From the NCBI GenBank assembly GCA_900544725.1, contig UQWK01000003.1, positions 20,755 through 84,754 of the forward strand: a DNA stretch of 64,000 nt. The letters run 5' to 3'. The number at the start of each line of letters is the position of its first letter. Position 1 is the stretch's first letter. The notes under the pieces are model-generated. The model saw only the letters and a program-made list of their open reading frames with translations. It made no database searches and was not told where the DNA came from. The stretch comes from an uncultured Collinsella sp. Lineage in GTDB: Bacteria; Actinomycetota; Coriobacteriia; Coriobacteriales; Coriobacteriaceae. The translations under genes were made by a program, and so were the position numbers. Shown one piece after another: positions 45,114 through 52,323 of the stretch.

Positions 45114-45380
45114 ATGGATGCTAAGCAGCTCGAAAAGATGATGGGGTTTGCACCCGGAGAGTTGGAGAAAGCCGCGGAGGCATACGAAAAAGATGAGTGG
45201 CCGAAGGGCCGCACCATCAAGCTGGGAAGGCCGTCGATCTCTGATGAGCCAAGCGTTGTTTTATCGGCACGTGTGGGTGAATCGGTTCTTGAGGCGTTTG
45301 ACGCAAAGGCAAAGCGTCATGGGCAGACACGCACAGAGCGGCTCAGGGAGCTCATTACCCTTGACGCAAGGATTGCCTAG
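45114..45380 (+). CDS. Ribbon-helix-helix protein, antitoxin-like
   Basis: An 88-aa protein. The C-terminal LSARVGESVLEAFDAKAKRHGQTRTERLRELI has the strand-helix-helix pattern of RHH DNA-binding proteins; the N-terminal part (MDAKQLEKMMGFAPGELEKAAEAYE) is helical. AGGAGG lies just before ATG 45114. It resembles antitoxins, but no toxin gene lies next to it. It is enclosed by family-C/D repeats, and its upstream DNA is AT-rich, a sign of acquisition. Confidence 0.75.
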   Translation: MDAKQLEKMMGFAPGELEKAAEAYEKDEWPKGRTIKLGRPSISDEPSVVLSARVGESVLEAFDAKAKRHGQTRTERLRELITLDARIA

Positions 45381-45463
45381 TCCCCCGCCGAACCCAAACG
45401 TGTATGCCAGCATCCAAAGTCGACATTTTTCGACATCTTTGGGTGCTGACGTACAGCTTTTGC
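45381..45463. repeat. Family-D hairpin, second copy
   Basis: TCCCCCGCCGAACCCAAACG, then GTATGCCAGCATCCAAAGTC pairing with GACATCTTTGGGTGCTGACG, then TACAGCTTTTG. The 5' flank is shared with the copy at 44288. It begins just after the RHH stop. Confidence 0.88.
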
Positions 45464-45467
45464 AACA

Positions 45468-45523
45468 TAGTCGTTGGGGGCGTTCTTAAATGACTAGTCG
45501 TTAAAGAACGTCCCCAACGACTA
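45468..45523. repeat. Family-C palindrome next to the Dus stop
   Basis: TAGTCGTTGGGGGCGTTCTT...AAGAACGTCCCCAACGACTA, a near-perfect inverted repeat. It ends one base before the Dus stop codon on the minus strand. Confidence 0.9.
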
Positions 45524-45524
45524 A

Positions 45525-46484
45525 CTAGCCGTGAAAGCGGGCTATGGGCGCAAGTGGCTGCTCGCGAAAGACGCGCTCGACGGCGGCGCGGTATTCGTCG
45601 ACCTTTTTGGTCTTGCGCACGATCTTGTGAACGTTAGCGGGATTGGCGAAGGCGCATTTGGCGTAGAACCACCACTCCTTCATGCGAAAGACCGCATTGC
45701 CGCCAATCTCTTCCGCATATGCCGCAAACAGCGTGTCGTGGAAGCGCTGCAGCTCAGCAGCCGTGGCAGTAGGGCCGCCCTTAACCATGCGAGCCAGCGC
45801 GGGGTTCGCAAGCAAGCCGCGCCCCAACATTACGTGACGCGTTCCGGGATAGGCCTCCACCAGCGCATCCATCTCCTCAAGATCAAAGATGTCGCCGTTG
45901 TAGGCCACCGGGAACGGCGCCCGCTCCAGCGTCTCGCCGTAAAACTCTTTGCGCGGCGAACCCGCATAGCGGTCCTTTTGCACGCGCGGATGCACGATCA
46001 GCTCTGCCAGCGGCATGCGGCAATAGAGGTCAAGCACACGCTCGTATTCGTCGTCGCTTTCCAACCCCAGCCTGGTCTTGACCGACACCGGCAACGGCGA
46101 GCGTTCGCACACGTCGCTCAAGAACACCTCGAGCTCGTCCAAGTTGCGCAAGAAACCCGAACCCTTCCCCTTGGCTACAACCGTGCCCGAGGGGCAGCCA
46201 AGGTTGAGATTGACCTCGTGATAACCCATGTCGGCGAGCACCTGCGCCGCCCACACAAACTCATCCGCATTCTTGGACATCAGCTGAGGCACCACGTTAA
46301 GCCCCTGGTTATTGGCGGGATCGACCTCTTTAAACGCCTTACCGCCAAAGCGGTTGCCCACGCGCGGCGGCGGCAAAAACGGCGTGTAATAACAATCGAG
46401 TGCGCCGAAACACTCCGCATGCACGCGACGGAACACATGCCCGGTAATCCCCTCCATAGGGGCCAGCGATAAATACATCAACAT
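45525..46484 (-). CDS. tRNA-dihydrouridine synthase
   Basis: A 319-aa FMN-dependent TIM-barrel enzyme. SLAPMEGITGHVFRR is the FMN-binding start, NLNLGCPSGTVVAKGKGSGFL contains the catalytic cysteine (GCPS), SVKTRLGL and IVHPRVQKDRY bind FMN and tRNA, and NGDIFD and GRGLLANPAL close the barrel. It reduces uridines in the tRNA D-loop. ATG 46484 is taken; a second Met follows at codon 3. Confidence 0.94.
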   Translation of the reverse strand: MLMYLSLAPMEGITGHVFRRVHAECFGALDCYYTPFLPPPRVGNRFGGKAFKEVDPANNQGLNVVPQLMSKNADEFVWAAQVLADMGYHEVNLNLGCPSGTVVAKGKGSGFLRNLDELEVFLSDVCERSPLPVSVKTRLGLESDDEYERVLDLYCRMPLAELIVHPRVQKDRYAGSPRKEFYGETLERAPFPVAYNGDIFDLEEMDALVEAYPGTRHVMLGRGLLANPALARMVKGGPTATAAELQRFHDTLFAAYAEEIGGNAVFRMKEWWFYAKCAFANPANVHKIVRKTKKVDEYRAAVERVFREQPLAPIARFHG

Positions 46485-46502
46485 CCACTCTCAGATCAAT
46501 GC

Positions 46503-46529
46503 GGCAAAGGGACTGCCCCCTTGTCACAT
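46503..46529. repeat. Family-A palindrome over the LysR stop codon
   Basis: GGCAAAGGGACTG-cc-CCCTTGTCACATC, partly decayed. The LysR stop TGA (46524-46526) lies in the right arm: the gene ends ATG TGA exactly as trmL does. Confidence 0.75.
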
Positions 46530-47405
46530 CCTATTCAAACGGTTCAGAAACTCTTCGCAGGCGCGAGAACGCAGGCGATATTTTTTCCACACCAGATACG
46601 ATGCAATGGTGAGCGGCGGCTCAAACGGGATAAAACGCAGGTCGCTGCTTTCATCTATCTGCAACAAGCTTCCAATACCAACCGCACATGCGGTGCCCGA
46701 ACGCACCAGGTGCGACGCGTTGCCGATCAGATCGAAATGCCCCACGACGTTGAGGTCATCGAAGCTGAAGACGCCGCCCGACCACACTTCGAGATCGAAC
46801 GCTCGATTCGAGGTACGCGAACTCACCAGCAGCGGCATCTTCGCCACGTCCGCAGGCGTTAACACGTCCAGGCCACCCCATGGACCGCTCGCGGCGACAA
46901 CGGCGCCGGCCCGGTCAGCCTCAGGCATACGGATCCACTCGTATTTCTCGACGTTAACGGGCTCCAACAGCAGGGCAAAGTCGAGCAAGCCACGCTCCAA
47001 GCGCTCCTCCACCGCATCGGCATTGCCGGTATAGAGCTCAATCGTCACTCCGGGATGACTCCGATGCAGCTCCGCAAAAGTATCGAGCACCAGCCGCATC
47101 GATTTGGTTTCGCCGGCTCCAATGCGGATAACGCCTGCAATGCCGAGCTCCCGATCCGCCAACTCTAGCTCGGTCTGTTCCACCAGCAAGACAATCTCCT
47201 CGGCGCGCTGGCGCAAGCGCATGCCATCGCTCGTGAGCACACACGATCGATTGGTGCGCTCGAACAGCTCCACGCCCAGCTCGCGTTCCAAATCGGCTAT
47301 CTGGCGCGAGAGCGTGGGCTGCGTCACATGTAGCACGTTAGCAGCTTCGGTCATGTTTTCCTCGCGGGCCACAGCAAGAAAATAACGCAGCGTTCGCAGC
47401 TCCAT
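46524..47405 (-). CDS. LysR-type regulator divergent from aldo/keto reductases
   Basis: A 293-aa protein. MELRTLRYFLAVAREENMTEAANVLHVTQPTLSRQIADLE is the typical LysR HTH, followed by an effector domain. AAGGAG precedes ATG 47405; the upstream 14 codons in frame are not supported. It is transcribed away from two aldo/keto reductases, and the 150-bp AT-rich gap between them is the likely operator region. Its final Met-stop comes from a family-A repeat. Confidence 0.92.
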   Translation of the reverse strand: MELRTLRYFLAVAREENMTEAANVLHVTQPTLSRQIADLERELGVELFERTNRSCVLTSDGMRLRQRAEEIVLLVEQTELELADRELGIAGVIRIGAGETKSMRLVLDTFAELHRSHPGVTIELYTGNADAVEERLERGLLDFALLLEPVNVEKYEWIRMPEADRAGAVVAASGPWGGLDVLTPADVAKMPLLVSSRTSNRAFDLEVWSGGVFSFDDLNVVGHFDLIGNASHLVRSGTACAVGIGSLLQIDESSDLRFIPFEPPLTIASYLVWKKYRLRSRACEEFLNRLNRM

Positions 47406-47555
47406 GCTTGCTCCTTCGTGCACAACGGAGAACCTCATTCGGTCCAATTCGTTTCACATACATAATCCGTATATCTAGCTAGTTGCTATAGGCAATATAC
47501 ATTATCAAATCTCGAAACTATCGTTACAGAAGAGAACCATCGAGAAAGGAAGCGC
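47406..47555. promoter_or_regulatory. Divergent promoter region between LysR and AKR genes
   Basis: AT-rich gap with dyad sequence around 47470-47505 (GTATATCTAGCTAG..TTGCTATAGGCAATATAC), including the short inverted repeat TTGC-tata-GGCAA. This fits a LysR-type T-N11-A site; the exact boundaries are not certain. Confidence 0.4.
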
Positions 47556-48404
47556 ATGGAATACATCACGCTCAATAACGGCATCAAAATCCCCCAGCTA
47601 GGACTTGGCACGTATCTGCTTAAACCCGACGATGCCCAATCGTCGGTTACCTCCGCACTCGGCATGGGGTATGAGCTCATCGACACTGCCAATGCATACG
47701 TGAATGAGCGAGCAGTGGGTCGTGGCGTGCGCGAATCAGACTCGCCGCGCGAAAACGTGTTTCTCGAAACCAAGCTCTGGCCCTATTTTTACAACAGCGA
47801 CACCGCCGTCGACGAAACGCTCGAGCGTCTGAACACACCTTACATCGACCTCATGATTCTGCACCAACCCGCAGGCGACTACTTGGCGGGCTATGAGAAG
47901 CTTGAGATCGCGTACAAGGAAGGCAAGCTCCGCTCCATCGGAATCTCCAATTTCGACGAGAACGAAATCGAGAAGCTTCTCGCAAATTGCGAGATCGTTC
48001 CATCCCTTATTCAGGTCGAGTGCCATCCGTATTTCCCGCAGACCGAACTGAAGAAGCTGCTCGCCCAGCACGACATTGCGTTGCAGGCGTGGTACCCGCT
48101 CGGCGGGCGCGGTAACAGCAGCATCATGAACGAGCCCTTCGTGCGCGACCTCGCTGTCAAGTATGGCAAAACGCCTGCTCAAATCATTATGCGTTGGCAT
48201 ATCCAAGAGGGAAATATCGTCATTCCAGGCTCCAAGAATCCGACGCACATCGCCGACAACATCGATGTCTTCGACTTCGAGCTCACGGACAGCGACATGA
48301 CCGCCATGGCTACCCTCGATCGCGGGAAACCCTTCTATGAGCGCACGCCCGAGAAGCTTGCGCAATATGCCGCCTGGCACCCCGACGTTGAGAACCAGAA
48401 ATAG
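47556..48404 (+). CDS. Aldo/keto reductase (AKR5-like)
   Basis: A 282-aa NADPH-dependent TIM-barrel reductase. The tetrad is visible: Asp and Tyr in LIDTANAYVNE, Lys in ETKLW and His in ILHQPAGDY. GKLRSIGISNFD and VIPGSKNPTHIADN are typical 2,5-diketo-D-gluconate reductase-like segments. GAAAGGAAGCGC precedes the ATG. It probably reduces carbonyl metabolites, with expression under the divergent LysR. Confidence 0.93.
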   Translation: MEYITLNNGIKIPQLGLGTYLLKPDDAQSSVTSALGMGYELIDTANAYVNERAVGRGVRESDSPRENVFLETKLWPYFYNSDTAVDETLERLNTPYIDLMILHQPAGDYLAGYEKLEIAYKEGKLRSIGISNFDENEIEKLLANCEIVPSLIQVECHPYFPQTELKKLLAQHDIALQAWYPLGGRGNSSIMNEPFVRDLAVKYGKTPAQIIMRWHIQEGNIVIPGSKNPTHIADNIDVFDFELTDSDMTAMATLDRGKPFYERTPEKLAQYAAWHPDVENQK

Positions 48405-48411
48405 GAGCATC

Positions 48412-49431
48412 ATGCAGTACACAACCCTTGGCCATTCCGGCATTAAAGTCTCTAAACTCTGCCTGGGAGGCATGAGCTTTGGCGAGACCAGCCCCGACTT
48501 TCATCAGTGGACCATCGGACCCGACGACACACGCGCCGTCATCAAACGCGCACTCGACACCGGAATCAACTTTATCGATACCGCGAACTGCTACAGCTTT
48601 GGCACGAGCGAAGAGTACATTGGCGCCGCCCTGCGCAATCTGGGCATCGCTCGCGAGAGCGTCGTGCTGGCTAGCAAGGTTCACTTCAACGAAGGCGGCC
48701 TTTCCGCCGACGCCATCAAACGCGAGATCGAAGGCTCGCTCAAGCGCTTGGGCACCGATTACCTAGACCTCTACATCATTCACCGCTTCGATTACGACGT
48801 TCCCATGGAAGAGACCATGGAGGCGCTCAACGACTTGGTGCGCGAGGGCAAGGTCCACGCGCTTGGCGCCAGCGCCATGTATGCCTACCAGCTGCACAAC
48901 CTGCAGATTGTCGCGCGCGACCACGGATGGACACCTTTTACGAGCATGCAGTGCCACTACAACCTGCTGTACCGAGAGGACGAGCGCGAGATGATCCCGG
49001 TGTGCCGCCAGTTCGACATGGCCCTTACGCCATACAGCCCCATGGCTTCGGGACACCTCTGCCGGCCCACGTGGGAAAGCTCGAGCACACGCGGCATCAC
49101 CGACACGACCATGGCCAACAAGTATGACCATGACCGCGCCATCGACATGCCCGTCATTGAGCGCGTGGCCAAGATTGCCGCCGATCATGACGTGCCGATG
49201 GCGCAGATTGCGCTGGCATGGCACTGGGCACGTGGCGTCGAGGCCCCCATCGTGGGCTGCTCCAAGCCCGAGCGCGTCGACGACGCCGTGGCCGCGCTCG
49301 ACATAACGCTCTCCCCCGCCGAGATCGAGTTCCTCGAAGAGCTCTATCAACCGCACGCGCTCGTTGGTCCCAAGGCCCGTCCCGGCGAAAAGCCGCTTGC
49401 CGGCACCACCAAGGTCAAAACCACAAAGTGA
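48412..49431 (+). CDS. Aldo/keto reductase (YakC/Tas-like)
   Basis: A 339-aa protein: MQYTTLGHSGIKVSKLCLGG at the N-terminus, INFIDTANCYSFGTSEEYIG with the Asp-Tyr pair, LASKVHF with the Lys and DLYIIHRFDYDVP with the His. YSPMASGHLC and VGCSKPERVDDAV bind NADP. ATG 48412 follows TAGGAG and is 7 bases after the first reductase, so one operon. Longer upstream frame rejected. Confidence 0.93.
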   Translation: MQYTTLGHSGIKVSKLCLGGMSFGETSPDFHQWTIGPDDTRAVIKRALDTGINFIDTANCYSFGTSEEYIGAALRNLGIARESVVLASKVHFNEGGLSADAIKREIEGSLKRLGTDYLDLYIIHRFDYDVPMEETMEALNDLVREGKVHALGASAMYAYQLHNLQIVARDHGWTPFTSMQCHYNLLYREDEREMIPVCRQFDMALTPYSPMASGHLCRPTWESSSTRGITDTTMANKYDHDRAIDMPVIERVAKIAADHDVPMAQIALAWHWARGVEAPIVGCSKPERVDDAVAALDITLSPAEIEFLEELYQPHALVGPKARPGEKPLAGTTKVKTTK

Positions 49432-49435
49432 TGCC

Positions 49436-49675
49436 ATGGACGACGACATCATCGACGGCCTACGCGACGCCGGCTGCAGCGAAGAGTTTATCGAGCTGTA
49501 CGGTACTGCCGCCAGCGACTGCGCGCGCATTTGCCTACTAAAACGGCATCGCCGCGAATTGCTCAATGATATACACACCGGGCAGCAGAAGCTCGAATGC
49601 CTTGACTATCTCATTTATCGGCTACGCAGCGCCTCAACCGGATGCTGTTCAAGCCGCTCGGTATCGCGGCCATGA
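49436..49675 (+). CDS. 79-aa helical protein linked to AKR operon
   Basis: MDDDIIDGLRDAGCSEEFIE begins it. The core is CLLKRHRRELLNDIHTGQQK followed by LECLDYLIYRL, strongly helical. Similar small proteins follow aldo/keto reductases in other gut bacteria, but no function is known to me. It begins 4 bases after the reductase stop and lacks its own strong ribosome site, so translational coupling is likely. The last residues (STGCCSSRSVSRP) look less conserved. Confidence 0.65.
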   Translation: MDDDIIDGLRDAGCSEEFIELYGTAASDCARICLLKRHRRELLNDIHTGQQKLECLDYLIYRLRSASTGCCSSRSVSRP

Positions 49676-49757
49676 GGCGGCACTTAATAGCACCTCACCA
49701 TGGCACCAAATACTGCCTCACCATAAAGCCTAAACCGCAGCAACGAAAGGAACTCCA

Positions 49758-50231
49758 ATGACTAAGGCACTTGTGGCATATTTCAGCGCATCGGGAACCA
49801 CGATGGACGTTGCGAGCCGCTTGGCTCGCGTGACGGACAGTGACCTGTTCGCCATTGTGCCCGCCAATCCATACACAAGCGCCGACCTTAACTGGCGCGA
49901 CAAGCAGAGCCGCAGCACACTCGAGGCTGCCGACCCCTCCTGCCGCCCTGCCATAACCTCTAGAGTGGAGCACATCGAAGGCTACGACACCATCTTTTTG
50001 GGTTTCCCCATCTGGTGGTACGTGGCACCGGCGATTATCAACACATTCCTTGAGTCTCACGACCTGACAGGCAAGACGATCGTCCTGTTTGCCACCTCGG
50101 GCGGAAGCGGAATGGGCAAAACGGCGTCGGTCCTTAGGGCAAGCGCTCCGGGCGCAAAGATCGTTGACGGCGGCATTCTCAACAACGCAAGCAACGCCAG
50201 CCTCGAGAAGTTCGCGGCAAGGTACCTCTAA
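49758..50231 (+). CDS. Flavodoxin-like protein
   Basis: A 157-aa flavodoxin-fold protein. FSASGTTMDVA is the FMN phosphate loop; IFLGFPIWWYVAPAIINTFLESHDL is the second FMN site, and LFATSGGSGMGKT the third. The family reduces or transfers electrons with FMN. AAAGGAACTCC precedes ATG. It follows the reductase operon on the same strand and may share the LysR regulon (inference). Confidence 0.92.
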   Translation: MTKALVAYFSASGTTMDVASRLARVTDSDLFAIVPANPYTSADLNWRDKQSRSTLEAADPSCRPAITSRVEHIEGYDTIFLGFPIWWYVAPAIINTFLESHDLTGKTIVLFATSGGSGMGKTASVLRASAPGAKIVDGGILNNASNASLEKFAARYL

Positions 50232-50552
50232 CGCAACAAAGGCCGACAAATCGGCGGCGCGGCGAGCACGATGAAAGCGGCATCATCGAGTGGATATAGG
50301 AGCGCCTGCCCTATTCCAAAGTCGCCACCCTAACCTTTCATCCACTCCAAAACATGTACGTCAACATCCAAAGTCAACATTTTTTGACATCTTTGAATGC
50401 TGACGTACAGCTTTTTGTATGGACCGGAGAAGGCGCAAATGGCAAACCCATCGAGCCGTCAAGACACTTTAGCCGCATGACCATGCACTCATCGATGGCA
50501 GGATTCCCTATACTGAGTCACATATGACGGTATCGCGCCAAAGGAGAACGCC
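50232..50552. repeat. Gene-free gap with family-D hairpin, third copy
   Basis: The family-D copy lies at about 50345-50419: GTACGTCAACATCCAAAGTC pairs with GACATCTTTGAATGCTGACG, followed by TACAGCTTTTTG. Outside the repeat the gap holds no gene or promoter that I can support. Confidence 0.85.
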
Positions 50553-51080
50553 GTGACCACGTCGCAGATATCCCTGCTCGCGCTCATCTCGGTTGGAGGC
50601 ATCGGCATCCTGCTTATCGGAATGAGCACGCTCATGAAAGCCGCCGCCCGCAGGAAAGCCAAGGCCTGCACCGCTATGATCATGGGAACGGTCATTGACC
50701 ACCGCTTTATGGGCGAAGGCAGGATGTATCCCGTTTTGGAGTACACCGTCGACGGCACGCAGTACCACGTGAGAAAACAATTCCGCGGCGTAAAGACCAA
50801 AAGCTTGTCGGGGCTCCCCGTCCGCACGCAAAGCGCGGCGTACGAAGACGCCAAGGGCTGGTTGCACGTACATACAGGGCCCATCGCACGCCTAGATACT
50901 CTCGCAGAGCAGCTTTGGCCCCTCGGCAGCCAAATGACTGTGCACTACAACCCCAGCAGCCCAGACAAGAGCTATGTCGAGCGCCCTATCGTGGGCGACT
51001 TTGCCACGCTGATGTTTAACATCGCGGGTATCTTGCTCATCGCGCTGAGTATTTTGCTCTATGTTCTTATCCAGCGCTAG
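50553..51080 (+). CDS. DUF3592-like membrane protein
   Basis: A 175-aa protein with an N-terminal helix (LLALISVGGIGILLIGMSTL) and a C-terminal helix (LMFNIAGILLIALSILLYVL). Between them is a beta-rich region with GTVIDHRF, YPVLEYTVDGTQY and TVHYNPSSPDKSYVE, the typical pattern of DUF3592 domains. GTG 50553 follows AAAGGAG. Function unknown. Confidence 0.75.
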   Translation: MTTSQISLLALISVGGIGILLIGMSTLMKAAARRKAKACTAMIMGTVIDHRFMGEGRMYPVLEYTVDGTQYHVRKQFRGVKTKSLSGLPVRTQSAAYEDAKGWLHVHTGPIARLDTLAEQLWPLGSQMTVHYNPSSPDKSYVERPIVGDFATLMFNIAGILLIALSILLYVLIQR

Positions 51081-51143
51081 CTCAGACTGATACATCCCGC
51101 GCGCCGCGCGCCGTAACGACCGCCACGACTCCAAGGACCAGCT

Positions 51144-52277
51144 ATGGCAACACTCTCCGAACAAGAACGTAAACGCATCCAGCGATACTGCATTTGCCCA
51201 AAGGTTGCCGGCGCGGCGCTTGCCATGGCATTCGTGCTGCCCTTATCGATCATTCCTTTCGAAATGGTCGACGACATCGTCTTCCATCACGAAGGCTTCC
51301 AAGAGACAGGCATGATGACCGCCTTGGTGCTCACCGCCATCGAGCTCGTTATATTCTGCTACTGCGCTCTCGCCCCGCGCTTTGGCATGCGTGGCAAGCA
51401 GTGGAAGGAAATGCAGCGCCGGCTCGCCGTCGAGCAGAGCGAGAAAGACCGCTCGGCACAAATCGCAGGCGTTGTTGGCACGCAGGCCGCCGCGCGCCTG
51501 CTCAAGAACAGCGACAACGAGACCGCGCGCAACCTGGGCGGCGCGGCAGAAGTCGCCGCTGCCGTAGGCGCCGTTGCCACCGCGGCAGACGTGCTTACCG
51601 AGAGCTTCGCCAACGCAAAGGCTATGGCAGAGGCCTGTGGCGTTCCTGTCCCCCGTGCAAAGAAGTGGGTCGTCGCGCTTGTGGCGCTGCCCCTCGCGAT
51701 CGTATGCGGCGCCTATATCCCGCAGCTGGCGCAGGGAAACATCGAGATGCAGGAGAACGCCGCGGCCGCGGCTGAGCAGATCGCCATTGCTCGCAAGGCA
51801 TTAGAGCCCTCATGCGAGTACGTGTCCGCCGATGACCCCTACGAGCGATATCAAGATTACGGCTATCACGTCCGCGGTTATCTGCACGACGGCGACTCCG
51901 ATACCCAAAAGACCTATACGTACATGGATTTTGACAACAAGGGAACGCTCACGGAAGTGAGCTACGCGGCAGAGATTGACCCCGACGCGAGCCTCGAGGA
52001 CAACCTTGCCCGTATCGAGCTCGACCTTGACGCGCTTTCCTCTGTTGTCCAAACCATAGACGTCAAGACCGCAAGCCCCGAGCTCCTAGCACCGCAGAAG
52101 CTCCCCGAAGAGTTTAGGCAGGCTTTTTTGAACGGCTCGCTCTACGAGAGAATCTCTATCAGGACGAGTGACGACCCCATCAAAGCGTATTACTCGTTTG
52201 ACACGGATCCCGAGGACGAGTTTGACGAGTACACCCATCCAACCATCCGCATCACGCTGATGGGCAAAACGAACTAG
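51144..52277 (+). CDS. Membrane protein of unknown function
   Basis: A 377-aa protein. Hydrophobic segments: AGAALAMAFVLPLSIIPFEM, ALVLTAIELVIFCYCALAP and WVVALVALPLAIVCGAYIP. Between helices 2 and 3 is an Ala-rich cytoplasmic region with a coiled-coil look (KQWKEMQRRLAVEQSEKDRS). After helix 3 lies an extracytoplasmic domain of about 170 residues. CAAGGACCAGCT precedes the ATG. It follows the DUF3592-like gene, and a family-A repeat is at its end. No family recognised. Confidence 0.7.
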   Translation: MATLSEQERKRIQRYCICPKVAGAALAMAFVLPLSIIPFEMVDDIVFHHEGFQETGMMTALVLTAIELVIFCYCALAPRFGMRGKQWKEMQRRLAVEQSEKDRSAQIAGVVGTQAAARLLKNSDNETARNLGGAAEVAAAVGAVATAADVLTESFANAKAMAEACGVPVPRAKKWVVALVALPLAIVCGAYIPQLAQGNIEMQENAAAAAEQIAIARKALEPSCEYVSADDPYERYQDYGYHVRGYLHDGDSDTQKTYTYMDFDNKGTLTEVSYAAEIDPDASLEDNLARIELDLDALSSVVQTIDVKTASPELLAPQKLPEEFRQAFLNGSLYERISIRTSDDPIKAYYSFDTDPEDEFDEYTHPTIRITLMGKTN

Positions 52278-52290
52278 GTGCAGGGAGATG

Positions 52291-52323
52291 AATGTGACAA
52301 AGGGACTGTCCCTTTGTCACATT
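52291..52323. repeat. Family-A palindrome, perfect, over the ABC gene stop
   Basis: A 16-bp perfect inverted repeat with one central base (AATGTGACAAAGGGAC type). Its last two bases are part of the TAA stop (52322-52324) of the leftward ABC transporter gene. Confidence 0.93.
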
